Numbered from the stretch's first letter, positions 8,084 to 15,849 are shown. The stretch: DNA of 64,000 bases from an uncultured Bartonella sp. (GCF_946479275.1 NZ_CAMLFE010000001.1:62001-126000); one strand, 5' to 3'. Notes: generated from the letters alone by a model not told the origin. Numbers and translations: made by a program.

Positions 8084-8485
8084 TTAACCCACCGAAAAAG
8101 CTTGTTTGACGGCATCAACGCCGAGATAAAAAATGCCGGTCTCGGATTTGCAAGCAAAGCCGGTTCCGGTAAACACACCTGCACAGATGTTGCCGTCTTG
8201 CTCGACAATGCCAATGTCGCCACGCTTGGCAATAAACGGATGAACAGGGCTGAAGAACTTGGAGAAAAGTTCCGACAGATCTTTGCAACCGGCTTTTTGC
8301 AATATCCGACGAGCACCGACTTCTGTTTTATAGTTGCGATAGTCTTTGAAAACATCTGTGCCGGTCACAGCAAAAACGGCGTCTGCTGCCAATTGCCCGC
8401 AATCGGAGACGCCATAGATCAGCGGCTGGCTCGCGTGTTGTTCTATGACCCGTGCCAGTGCATCTTCCCACCCGTTTACTCTCAT
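8084..8485 (-). CDS. NlpC/P60-like (DUF6950-type) tail tip protein
   Basis: 133 residues. The pattern WEDALARVIEQHASQ...YGVSDCGQLAADAV has the conserved Asp-Cys of the DUF6950/NlpC-P60-like family; a second motif KRGDIGIVEQDG matches the Gly-Asp turn of these folds. Homologues sit between minor tail proteins and the J-like tail hub and may cut cell-wall peptide bonds during DNA entry or help tip assembly. A catalytic His is not obvious from sequence, so enzymatic activity is uncertain. Confidence 0.7.
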   Translation of the reverse strand: MRVNGWEDALARVIEQHASQPLIYGVSDCGQLAADAVFAVTGTDVFKDYRNYKTEVGARRILQKAGCKDLSELFSKFFSPVHPFIAKRGDIGIVEQDGNICAGVFTGTGFACKSETGIFYLGVDAVKQAFSVG

Positions 8486-8494
8486 TTGCAGTCC

Positions 8495-9070
8495 CTAACT
8501 TTTCGTTTTTACAGCGCCCCAATAGACTTCTTCTTTTTGGGCACTTTCCACATATTGGAAAAAGTTGTCATCGTTTCTGATGAGCTGCTGGTCGGCATTC
8601 GACCGCACACGATAGCCAGTCTTTCCGTTGTCGACCGCGCGGCTCTCGCAACGCATGGTTAGGTGCCCATTGCTGCCCATCTCATGTTCAACCGTGTCTA
8701 CATAGCCACGGTAAAGAGGCTCGACGAAAAGCAACGCGTGTGTGTCGGGATGGAAAAAGGCGTCGGAAATTGTCACTGGCTTTTGGTGGTAGATTTCCGT
8801 TTCTATCGTTGCCAAAATTTCGGGTGTCAAACCATTAGACGAAGCGCAAGCAAGTGACAATTCTAGCCCTTGGCTCTCGAAGCCCATTTGCGCGGGCAGG
8901 GCTGACACGTTAATGATGCCGCCAGGTACGTATGTTACGCCGTTGTATAACCAATCGGCATTCCCAGTCCAAAAGCCGTATGTTTGGCTGAAATCAAACC
9001 GTATCATGCCCCTGATAACCACCCGCCCTTTATCAAGCAGGTCAAGCACTTCTGGTGATAATGACCTCAT
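8495..9070 (-). CDS. minor tail protein (DUF2163-like)
   Basis: 191 residues in the place of lambda L-type minor tail proteins, between the DUF2460-position gene and the NlpC/P60-like gene. It contains FWTGNADWLYNGVTYVPGG, seen in hypothetical tail proteins of alphaproteobacterial phages. No Cys cluster for an Fe-S site is visible. Start ATG 9070 overlaps the upstream stop by 4 bases. It is likely part of the distal tail ring that joins the tube to the hub. Confidence 0.6.
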   Translation of the reverse strand: MRSLSPEVLDLLDKGRVVIRGMIRFDFSQTYGFWTGNADWLYNGVTYVPGGIINVSALPAQMGFESQGLELSLACASSNGLTPEILATIETEIYHQKPVTISDAFFHPDTHALLFVEPLYRGYVDTVEHEMGSNGHLTMRCESRAVDNGKTGYRVRSNADQQLIRNDDNFFQYVESAQKEEVYWGAVKTKS

Positions 9071-9678
9071 AACCGGCTCTCCAAAAACGTAAATGAAACG
9101 TTTTCATTGTCGCGTGTCCATTGTGTGACACTGGTTGTGTCTAATCGCATCAGCAATTCTGCTCGATCAAATAAGACAGTTGCCCCCGTCTGGATGTACG
9201 CGGGCAGATTGGGTTCGGCCACAATTGTTCTGTTTGTCCCGTCGCCTGTGGCATCAACAACACGTGTGAGCGAGTAATATTTGTCATATTGTAGTGACAC
9301 ATAATCGCCAGCTGACAAGATAAGACCGGCGTTTACAGTAGCAACAGTCAACTCGTTACCATTGTTAATAGCGGTCAACTTGCCATGGCGCGTTTCTGCC
9401 CCGCGATTATGAATATGCGCTCGTGGACAACAATAGTGAGGATGGCGTATTAATGCCGCGCCCAATCCACCTTGGAGGCTATCCAACCAAGCATTGACCA
9501 TTTGGCCGTCGGAATAGCGTAAAAAACCGGTCTTCGCTGTGAATTTCCAGCAAGGGTCGGCATATTCAATAATATTTATTAGCTGTCCGCCGGATTTGGC
9601 TGTCGAGACAAAACGTTGAAGCTCAAAATCCGCATTTGTGAATTTTATATCGGGCAGGGCGCGGGGGAATGAGACCAT
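9067..9678 (-). CDS. distal tail protein (DUF2460-position), unknown family
   Basis: 203 residues starting MVSFPRALPDIKF, beta-rich, with a clear segment VVDATGDGTNRTIVAEP. It is placed directly after the tape-measure gene (TAATG overlap), where distal tail (Dit-like) proteins are encoded. The N-terminal half (residues 15-75) fits a tail-tube-like domain by position only. No enzymatic motif is seen. Confidence 0.55.
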   Translation of the reverse strand: MVSFPRALPDIKFTNADFELQRFVSTAKSGGQLINIIEYADPCWKFTAKTGFLRYSDGQMVNAWLDSLQGGLGAALIRHPHYCCPRAHIHNRGAETRHGKLTAINNGNELTVATVNAGLILSAGDYVSLQYDKYYSLTRVVDATGDGTNRTIVAEPNLPAYIQTGATVLFDRAELLMRLDTTSVTQWTRDNENVSFTFLESRL

Positions 9679-12600
9679 TATTCAAACCTTCCCATGGCGC
9701 GACCATTTGCAAGCTTGGTGCCCACGGTGTGATCGAGAACACGGTCATATTGTTCTATGCCCGATGACATGATCTGCTGTGAAACTTTTTCAACGAACGG
9801 CTTGATATTGCCGTTGTTGTCAGCCGAAAAGCCGAATGTGATATGCACACCAGTGTTCTGTGTCTTGGCATCGCGCATATTGCGCAGGCTTGCAGCGGTC
9901 GGTATTTGCGGCATCCGCATTGCTGGTATGCTTCCACCGACTAAACCCCCGCCGGAATAGCCTTTCAATTGGCTGTGCATTGCTTCGAGATTTTCAACGC
10001 CGATGGCTTTCACGGCGTCTTGAGAAAAGACGTATTCACCGCGATGTACGATGCCCGCCGGATCATTTTTCCCTCCATTTCCGGTAAATCCTCCTTCGTC
10101 GAAGCCAAACAGTTTGCCAATGCCACCTAAAAAGCCGCCAGAACTTGTCGGGCTGGCTTTCACGGTAAACACTTTGTCGTAGATCGCATCAAGACCGGCA
10201 TCGAGCAGCCTCTGCCCCAAGCGCATCAAAGCGTCGTTTGCCGCTTCTGTTGCGTTTTTGCCCTGTATCATCCCGTCGATAAACGTGCGTGTGCAATCCT
10301 TTGAGGCGTCTTTTACAGCCTCAAGTTTTTGGCGCATTTTTTCTTGGGCTTCGGCCAGTTTTGCGCTTTCAGCAGAAGCGGTTGCCAATTTTGTCGAGAT
10401 TTCATCAATATTGGCGATCGTTTTGTCGTCAATTGGTATTTTCGACTTCATCGCCGCGTTTAAGAGTTCCTGCTTTGCTCTCGCTTTTTCCATTGCAAAG
10501 CCGTAGTCGTTTATAAAAGGATTGAGCTGTGCCTGCGCGGCCGTTTCCGCTTTGATTGTTTCTGTCCGTTCGTTCAGGTTCTTGGTTACGCGTTCGTAAT
10601 CGCTCTCCTTCGGCTCTTTTGGTTTTTTGGATGCTTCCTTGCGGCCCTCATCGCCTTTTATTGTCGTTTCAGCGTAATACAGTTGTTCTTCATACGGTAC
10701 TCTGTCCCAACTGCCGGGGCGATTGTCCTTTTCATACAGTGTTTTTTGCCGTTCAAGTTCCTGATCTAATTTAAGCTGTTTTGCTGTTTTTTTCGCTCGT
10801 TCTTCGACCTTCTTCTTATATTCCGCTTGTGCTTTTTGGTCGTTATCATACTGGTCGAAATACGCACCAGAAGGCGATTGCGAAACGATCGTGGCAAATT
10901 TTACTTCCGTGAGTTGTTCCACGCTCTCACGCACTTTATCCGCCGCCGCTTTGACGTTTCCAAGTTCGGCGGTGAGATTTTGAAAGGCAGGATAAAGTCT
11001 GTTCTGAATGAGTTCGTATGTGGCTCCCAGCTCTTGGAATTTCTGCTTTAACTCTTCGGCCGAAATCTCGCCCCTCGCGAACTCATCCCAAAGTTCTAAA
11101 AGCTGGGCTCTTGTTTCGTCGCTGAAAGCATCAGAACTGTCCAAAACGTCTTTAAATGCATCGCGAAAAGCATCCACTTGCTCTTTTACGGCAGGAGAAA
11201 TGAGGTCTTCGCCCTTGATTTGTGCGTCAATAATGAGACCGCGTATTGTGGTCATGGTGTTTTGAACTTCATATGTCATCTTTGACATGGGTTCGGTTAA
11301 ATCAAGGCTATCCCGAAGCTTTTGCATGGCCTCTTCACCCCGGACAGCGGCCGACGGTATTTTTTTCACTAGCTCAATATATTCTTTAATAGCCACAAGA
11401 GCTTTTGCATCGTCTCCTTTGACATTTAATTTTTGAGCACGAGATAAAATCGACGTGAGTTCGTCCTCGGTTCCAAACATGCTACCGTTCGTCAACCGGC
11501 TAATTTCTTCCTTAATCATCCCAATCTTGCGGATGTTTTCGGCACTGCCAATTTTGTTCGTTGAAGCCGCCAACTCGTCTATGCTTTTTTGCGCGGTATT
11601 TGACACCAATCCAAGGGCTTGAAGCTCTTGGTTTAAGGCCTTTGTGCGTTCTGCTGCTTCGGCTGATTTCTGCATATAATCGTTAATCGCGAGTAATGCC
11701 GCACCACCGACGACGGCACCACCCAACGCGAAGAGCGGGCCTGCCCCGCCAATTGCGGTCAGTACGCCGCCAAGCGACTGTGCTGCTTTTAATGCTTCAA
11801 AAAACTTCTTTGCCGAAACACCGGCATCGGCAAATTTACTAATGAGTGCGGGTATTGCACGGCCGACAAGCTGTCCCGCCAAAACACCGACAACGATCAT
11901 GCCTGCATCGGCAACTTTGTCGAAATTATCCGCAATCAGCATTAAACCTTTGGTGATGCTTTGGCTCACACCCGATGCCTGCCCACCGATGCCGACAAAT
12001 TCGACGAGTGCGTTTCGAATGCGGGTGAAGCCATCCGCCATTGTTGCACTTGTCGCAGCAAACTGTTGTTCAATCGAGTTTCCGGCCTCTAAAATCGCTT
12101 TAAAAACCCTGTCGGTTGTGAGCTTTCCTTCCGCTCCTAAATCTTTCAATCCGCCAATCGTGGTGTTGAATTCTTTTGCAATCGCTTCTGCCAAAAGTGG
12201 CGCATTCTCACGGATTGACCGAAGCTCGTCGCCTTGAAGGTTGCCGGAGGCCAAAGCTTGTCCGAGCTGCAAGACCGCCGCCGCTTGTTCCGATGCCGCT
12301 GCACCACCTGCGACGAATGCTTTTGAAACGATATTGGTTGCCCTTGCGATTTCTTCCTCATTCTTTGCCACGCCGGAAGCTGATCTCATCAGTTTTGCAT
12401 ATAAATCAGTGTAGGACTCAATACCCGCTCGTGCGTCATCCGCGCCTTTTACAAGGTCCGACATAGAACGAGCTTGCATCCCGGTTGATTGGCTGACTGC
12501 CGCAACTTTATTGTTTAACGTCGTCCATGTATCTGAAAGCCCGATCAGTTCTTTCGTGCCGACAGCCGCACCAATGGCAGCGAGCGAGGCCGACGCTTTG

Positions 12601-12770
12601 TTTCCAAGTTCTTTAAAAACGTTATCAAGTGCCTTGCTATTTTCTCGCGCCTGACGTGTGATGGCTTTAAAAGTGGAATTTGCCATTCCTTCCAACTTTG
12701 CCATTGACTTTTCAAAGTCTCGCACGTCTGCTGAAATCTGCACAATCATGCGTTGCAAGTCATCTGCCAT
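9678..12770 (-). CDS. tape measure protein
   Basis: 1030 residues. The first 250 match the conserved tape-measure N-domain (TIGR02675-like): LNNKVAAVSQSTGM, VLQLGQALASGNLQGDEL, APLLAEAIAKEFN. Hydrophobic Gly/Ala-rich segments near 300-370 and long helical, Lys/Glu/Ala-rich coiled-coil regions (380-860) follow; the C-terminal part is Gly-rich. Using the established rule of about 0.15 nm per residue, the tail would be roughly 150 nm. It normally follows the tail chaperone directly; here a 2.5-kb cassette is inserted between them. Confidence 0.9.
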   Translation of the reverse strand: MADDLQRMIVQISADVRDFEKSMAKLEGMANSTFKAITRQARENSKALDNVFKELGNKASASLAAIGAAVGTKELIGLSDTWTTLNNKVAAVSQSTGMQARSMSDLVKGADDARAGIESYTDLYAKLMRSASGVAKNEEEIARATNIVSKAFVAGGAAASEQAAAVLQLGQALASGNLQGDELRSIRENAPLLAEAIAKEFNTTIGGLKDLGAEGKLTTDRVFKAILEAGNSIEQQFAATSATMADGFTRIRNALVEFVGIGGQASGVSQSITKGLMLIADNFDKVADAGMIVVGVLAGQLVGRAIPALISKFADAGVSAKKFFEALKAAQSLGGVLTAIGGAGPLFALGGAVVGGAALLAINDYMQKSAEAAERTKALNQELQALGLVSNTAQKSIDELAASTNKIGSAENIRKIGMIKEEISRLTNGSMFGTEDELTSILSRAQKLNVKGDDAKALVAIKEYIELVKKIPSAAVRGEEAMQKLRDSLDLTEPMSKMTYEVQNTMTTIRGLIIDAQIKGEDLISPAVKEQVDAFRDAFKDVLDSSDAFSDETRAQLLELWDEFARGEISAEELKQKFQELGATYELIQNRLYPAFQNLTAELGNVKAAADKVRESVEQLTEVKFATIVSQSPSGAYFDQYDNDQKAQAEYKKKVEERAKKTAKQLKLDQELERQKTLYEKDNRPGSWDRVPYEEQLYYAETTIKGDEGRKEASKKPKEPKESDYERVTKNLNERTETIKAETAAQAQLNPFINDYGFAMEKARAKQELLNAAMKSKIPIDDKTIANIDEISTKLATASAESAKLAEAQEKMRQKLEAVKDASKDCTRTFIDGMIQGKNATEAANDALMRLGQRLLDAGLDAIYDKVFTVKASPTSSGGFLGGIGKLFGFDEGGFTGNGGKNDPAGIVHRGEYVFSQDAVKAIGVENLEAMHSQLKGYSGGGLVGGSIPAMRMPQIPTAASLRNMRDAKTQNTGVHITFGFSADNNGNIKPFVEKVSQQIMSSGIEQYDRVLDHTVGTKLANGRAMGRFE

Positions 12771-12802
12771 TGTTTGGCCTCTTAATTTTTGGGAGTTTTG
12801 TT

Positions 12803-13270
12803 ATGAAGTTTCTGAGCCGTTTTTTTATTGCAGCTGTCTGTTTTTTTTGCGCGAGCAGCAATCTGTTCGCACAATTTGTTATCGACGTTCCGCTGAAAGA
12901 ATACCGCGAAAAAATTGGATTATTTACTATTGGGGACTTATCTGTCGGGCAGACCGCATGGGTTGGTTCATCTGGCTTTTGTTCAATCGACGGGAAAATT
13001 TTTCTTAATAAAGATACGCAAACAGAAGAAAAAAAATATGATTATGTTATTTCAGCCAAAATCTTAATGGGTCCGGAAAACAGCGTTTCTGTCACATTAT
13101 ATGCCGCTAAGGACAATAAAGAAACTATGGTCGAATATTTGAAACGCTTTTCGACACGTTTGTTGCAACCATGCCCGACCGTGATTTATGGCAATAATGC
13201 TTTTTTCCCTGTAAAATCTATTAACGGGGCCACTACCATTTCCGATTTGATGACTAAGGAACTCGAGTAG
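12803..13270 (+). CDS. exported protein of unknown function (moron-like)
   Basis: 155 residues from ATG 12803 with GGGAG 8 bases upstream. A clear signal peptide (MKFLSRFFIAAVCFFCASSNLFA) predicts export to the periplasm; the mature part is about 133 residues with two Cys (residues about 55 and 118) that could form a disulfide. It is read opposite to the tail genes and ends at a hairpin (13271-13293). Position, orientation and signal peptide suggest a lysogenic conversion gene. No domain recognised. Confidence 0.75.
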   Translation: MKFLSRFFIAAVCFFCASSNLFAQFVIDVPLKEYREKIGLFTIGDLSVGQTAWVGSSGFCSIDGKIFLNKDTQTEEKKYDYVISAKILMGPENSVSVTLYAAKDNKETMVEYLKRFSTRLLQPCPTVIYGNNAFFPVKSINGATTISDLMTKELE

Positions 13271-13293
13271 AAAGGGGCGCTTTCGCGACCCCT
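13271..13293 (+). terminator. weak hairpin after exported protein gene
   Basis: GGGGCGC-TTTC-GCGACCCC, a 7-bp stem with one bulged A directly after the stop of the exported protein gene, followed by TTGATT rather than a full T-run. It may stop transcripts from the plus strand; efficiency uncertain. Confidence 0.5.
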
Positions 13294-13319
13294 TGATTAA
13301 GCCAATTCTTAGTCACAGA

Positions 13320-13700
13320 CTAACCGCATTTTCTAGTCTGTTTGTTGAGGTAGTTTTTTACCGCGTTCAACAGCGGTCCGACAATTTTGCTACCGCAGGT
13401 ATCTTGGGTCTCTTCATTTACTAAATTAATAGCAGCAATAGCACCTTCTGCGGTTAAGATCGGCCTATCCCAATCTTTGATAATGTTCCACCAAGGCACC
13501 CATGTATATTCGGGTGCATCATCGTCTTCGTCCGGTAGAGCCTCGAACTCTTCCATAGCGGCGTAATAATTCTTGATAACAATCAGAATAGGGTCAAGAA
13601 CATCTTTGGCGGTTTGCCGTTTGTTGTCGGCGACATAAATCTGTTTGTTCTCGACAGTTGTGTTTCTGCCATAATACATGCTATTGGCACATACAGCCAT
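13320..13700 (-). CDS. unknown 126-aa protein downstream of antirepressor
   Basis: 126 residues from ATG 13700, chosen because AAGGAGG lies 7 bases upstream (an ideal site); upstream TTG 13742 is less likely. The protein starts MAVCANSMYYGRNT, has an acidic patch EALPDEDDDAPEY and a C-terminal CGSKIVGPLLNAVKNYLNKQ segment. Four Cys are present. It is probably the last gene of the Arc-like/antirepressor transcript, so it may act in the same induction circuit or be a passenger. Not recognised. Confidence 0.65.
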   Translation of the reverse strand: MAVCANSMYYGRNTTVENKQIYVADNKRQTAKDVLDPILIVIKNYYAAMEEFEALPDEDDDAPEYTWVPWWNIIKDWDRPILTAEGAIAAINLVNEETQDTCGSKIVGPLLNAVKNYLNKQTRKCG

Positions 13701-13778
13701 AATCGAACCTCCTTTGTTCGGTTGTTGGTTAGGGCTGGACAAGAGGTGGTGCTCTTGACTAGCCCGATTATTTAAAAT

Positions 13779-14516
13779 TTATGCCGCACCTTGAAATCTA
13801 ACGCTGTCGGGTAGCCGTTTCGAAAGATATTCAATACCTTTTGGCGTTATATATGTTTGAGCCCGCGCTTTATCGTCTACGATAGTCATTTTGACTTCAA
13901 AAATACCCATTTGTATATATTGAACACGAGCGACCAAATTACTTCCTTGATAAAATAAATAGTTCTCTTTAAGCCATCTGACGAATAGATTTGGTCGGCA
14001 TGACAAAGCTCTTCCAGCATTTTGCAAACCGTACAGCCCATCAGCGTTTACGTATTTATCAAAGAACGTAGTTTTGGGTTCATTAGCTTTGATATGTGCT
14101 TCTAAAGCAATTACCTTCTCGACATTATCCAAAAGCAGATTTTTTAATGTTGACGGGTCATTTAATGCCGCAACAGGATCTTTTGCTCGGCGCTCGCACT
14201 CAATGAAATATTGTCTTGCTTGTTTACCTTTTTCATTTCGTTCAACCATTGCAAGCTCTTTTGCCATATCAAGGCTGATAGCATATTCTTTAGACGGACG
14301 CCCACCTTTAGGTTTTTCGGTATTTTCCGAAAAACTCATAAAGTCTTGATTTTCAACAAAATTATATGTTTCAATTTTGTCTTTAATCCACGTTGCAAAC
14401 TTATCTCCGTTCTCAAGAAATGCGTGCAAGTCACGGGCATTGACAGTTTGAATTTGTTCACCACCAATTTTACCATTGGAAACGGTGGGAAATATGTTAT
14501 ATAATGTATTAGACAT
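13779..14516 (-). CDS. phage antirepressor, AntA/AntB plus KilA-C-type domains
   Basis: 245 residues from ATG 14516 (AAAGGA 9 bases upstream; TTG 14597 rejected). The N-terminal half (about 10-110) is an AntA/AntB antirepressor domain: NARDLHAFLENGDKFATWI, GRPSKEYAISLDMAKELAM, GKQARQYFIECERR. The C-terminal half (about 130-240) is a KilA-C/ANT domain with ARALSCRPNLFVRWLKEN and TPKGIEYLSKRL. Such proteins bind or sequester the prophage repressor to trigger induction. It lies directly behind an Arc-like gene, as ant lies behind arc in P22 immI. Confidence 0.88.
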   Translation of the reverse strand: MSNTLYNIFPTVSNGKIGGEQIQTVNARDLHAFLENGDKFATWIKDKIETYNFVENQDFMSFSENTEKPKGGRPSKEYAISLDMAKELAMVERNEKGKQARQYFIECERRAKDPVAALNDPSTLKNLLLDNVEKVIALEAHIKANEPKTTFFDKYVNADGLYGLQNAGRALSCRPNLFVRWLKENYLFYQGSNLVARVQYIQMGIFEVKMTIVDDKARAQTYITPKGIEYLSKRLPDSVRFQGAA

Positions 14517-14598
14517 GACAGAAGTCCTTTTCTGTTGTTGTTTGATACGACGCTCTGATGTCGTATTAGTGGTTTGCGGCGGGGAATTTGACGCCAAT

Positions 14599-14745
14599 CT
14601 ATTTCCCTGCCGCCTTTTCCATAACGTTACGGATTAACAAAACTATTTCAGCGTTCATCGAACGTAAATTTTCCTTTGCTTGCTTTTCTATGAACTCCTT
14701 TGCGTTGGGGGGTAAACGTATTTTTAACTGATAACGCTTTTCCAT
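14599..14745 (-). CDS. Arc-like ribbon-helix-helix repressor
   Basis: 48 residues (MEKRYQLKIRLPPNAKEF, then a helix and ENLRSMNAEIVLLIRNVM). This is the Arc-family RHH fold: beta-strand YQLKIRL for DNA contact, helix A, and the highly conserved RSMNAEI before helix B. P22 Arc is 53 residues. Ribosome site AAGGA lies 7 bases before ATG. The gene heads the antirepressor transcript and diverges from the Mnt-like gene, so it most likely represses its own promoter and so limits the antirepressor. Too short for default ORF cut-offs. Confidence 0.88.
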   Translation of the reverse strand: MEKRYQLKIRLPPNAKEFIEKQAKENLRSMNAEIVLLIRNVMEKAAGK

Positions 14746-14771
14746 AATTAAATCCTTATTAACCATTGTAG

Positions 14772-14802
14772 TTTATAAACCACGGTGCGGCCTTGAAGTC
14801 AA
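14772..14802 (-). promoter_or_regulatory. putative promoter of arc-like/antirepressor operon with operator
   Basis: On the minus strand -35 TTGACT (14802-14797) and -10 TATAAA (14777-14772) with a 19-base spacer. The spacer holds CCACGGTG (14780-14787 on the plus strand), one mismatch from a symmetric CCAC-N-GTGG, the core known for the P22 Mnt operator. The -10 lies in a perfect 10-bp palindrome GTTTATAAAC (14771-14780). The long spacer would make a weak promoter. Confidence 0.55.
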
Positions 14803-14821
14803 CCCCACAGTGGTGCATAAA
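14793..14821 (+). promoter_or_regulatory. putative promoter of mnt-like gene with symmetric operator
   Basis: -35 TTGAAG (14793-14798) and -10 CATAAA (14816-14821), 17-base spacer. A perfect CCACAGTGG palindrome (14805-14813) fills the spacer, where a bound Mnt-like repressor would block polymerase. The -35 overlaps that of the divergent arc-like promoter, so the two would compete. Confidence 0.5.
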
Positions 14822-14850
14822 ATCGGAAAACTATTGGAGAATGAGAAACT

Positions 14851-15168
14851 ATGCCTCGTGGCGACCCGCAAATTAAACTTAGAGTTTCTGAAGAATTGCT
14901 TGAGGCGATTAAGTTATCAGCTCAGAAAAATAATCGTTCGATGAACGCTGAAATACTCGCGTGTTTGAATTTCTTTTTCCCTATGGATTATGACGTAGAA
15001 GGTGAATTATTAGGGAATAAAGAAATAAAGATAATCAATGAAACCGCCGTACGGATAGCTTCTCAAATGTCTGAAGATTTGGCACTCGCTAACGCTACTT
15101 TACGCGGTGAAGCTTTGAAAAATTTGGATAAAATTAACACGAAACATAAAAACAAGAAAACTTCCTAG
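14851..15168 (+). CDS. Mnt-like ribbon-helix-helix repressor
   Basis: 105 residues. The N-terminus MPRGDPQIKLRVSEELLEAI...NNRSMNAEI aligns with P22 Mnt (recalled as MARDDPHFNFRMPMEVREKL...NGRSMNSEL): Arg3, Asp5, Pro6 and Arg11 are kept; the DNA-contact His and Asn are Gln7 and Lys9 here. A C-terminal helical part (50-105) would give tetramer contacts as in Mnt, and a Lys-rich tail follows. It diverges from the Arc-like gene across 105 bp with symmetric CCAC/GTGG sites. It likely keeps the antirepressor silent in the lysogen. Confidence 0.85.
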   Translation: MPRGDPQIKLRVSEELLEAIKLSAQKNNRSMNAEILACLNFFFPMDYDVEGELLGNKEIKIINETAVRIASQMSEDLALANATLRGEALKNLDKINTKHKNKKTS

Positions 15169-15255
15169 TGGGCGGGTAATTAAATCCTTAGTGCAGCAAG
15201 GGGTCATCGTTTATCCTGCAAACGGTTATATTATCTAATGGGGGGGTATTTAAAT
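15169..15255. repeat. imperfect 21-bp direct repeat at cassette edge
   Basis: CTAGTGGGCGGGTAATTAAAT (15165-15185) recurs at 15235-15255 with 3 mismatches, 70 bp apart. The first copy includes the Mnt-like gene stop codon; the second ends at the stop of the frameshifted tail chaperone. It may mark the junction where the immI-like cassette joined the tail operon. Confidence 0.5.
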
Positions 15256-15463
15256 TATCGCCCTTGGTATGCCATTAAATCCGCTATCAACATTTCGCTT
15301 TCCTCATCCGTCAACCGGCTATTTTTCTCCTCTTCGGGCGTATTTGCATCAATCCAGCCATCGAGAACCGCATCAAATTCCCACACCGACATCGCGTCAA
15401 TCTGGGCTGGCGAAAAGCCCATCACCGCGCCTGCGCCGTAAAGCTGTGCAAATCTTATTTTCC
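15255..15463 (-). CDS. tail chaperone frameshift extension (GT-like)
   Basis: A continuation frame without its own good start: IRFAQLYGAGAVMGFSPAQI, then DAMSVWEFDAVLDGWIDANT and an acidic end. It is reached by a -1 shift at GGGAAAA just before the stop of the upstream chaperone (15455-15847). The extension adds about 69 residues and resembles the second chaperone ORF of GTA-like tail modules (FAQLYG...MSPAQIDAMSVWEF). In lambda the equivalent gpGT is made at a low ratio and is needed for tail tube assembly on the tape measure. Confidence 0.8.
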
Positions 15464-15847
15464 CTTTTTCGAGCGGCGCGAGACTTTCTCCCCCGCCGTT
15501 TCGTTTTTTTTTCCGACTTCTTCTTCCGGTGCGCCCATGAGTGCAGCATTAAGAATGGCAGCCGCTATCAAAACGTTGGCTCGGATTGGGTAGTTTTCAA
15601 CGTCTTCTACATAGGTTTTCACCATGCGGATAGCTTCATGAGCCGCCATTCCGCCACCAACAAGCCCGCACCGGATTGTCTCTCTAATGTATTCGATTTT
15701 CCATGTATTTTTGAGCAGGCTGTCAAAAATCACAAACGGGCCTGCATCGACAGTGTCTTGCAGTTCTTTCAATTGTCCATAGCCAAGCTTGAACACATGC
15801 GTATCGTTTCCGAATGGTAACGAAATCTTACCGCTTCTATTCGCCAT
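15455..15847 (-). CDS. tail assembly chaperone (G-like, GTA-gp10-type)
   Basis: 130 residues, matching the Phage_TAC_11/GTA tail chaperone family in FKLGYGQLKELQDTVDAGPF and AHEAIRMVKTYVEDVE. The basic C-terminus RRSKKGK ends at a TAA directly behind the slippery site. It is placed after the tail tube gene and, with the shifted product, would coat the tape measure during tail assembly. Start ATG 15847 lies 2 bases after the tail tube stop. Confidence 0.85.
   Translation of the reverse strand: MANRSGKISLPFGNDTHVFKLGYGQLKELQDTVDAGPFVIFDSLLKNTWKIEYIRETIRCGLVGGGMAAHEAIRMVKTYVEDVENYPIRANVLIAAAILNAALMGAPEEEVGKKNETAGEKVSRRSKKGK
15458..15464 (-). promoter_or_regulatory. -1 ribosomal frameshift site GGGAAAA
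   Basis: In frame 0 the codons read AAG GGA AAA TAA, giving a canonical X-XXY-YYZ heptamer G-GGA-AAA one codon before the stop. A -1 slip reads AAA ATA AGA TTT and enters the long downstream frame to 15255. Lambda uses GGGAAAG at the same place in G/T. Confidence 0.85.
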
Positions 15848-15849
15848 GA

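Noticed and set aside
7674..8087. 137-residue plus-strand ORF
   Set aside because: Antisense to the J-like gene start; its Phe run is just the complement of the Lys codons.
13701..13742. Longer TTG start for the 126-aa gene
   Set aside because: ATG 13700 has an ideal AAGGAGG site; the extension is unlikely.
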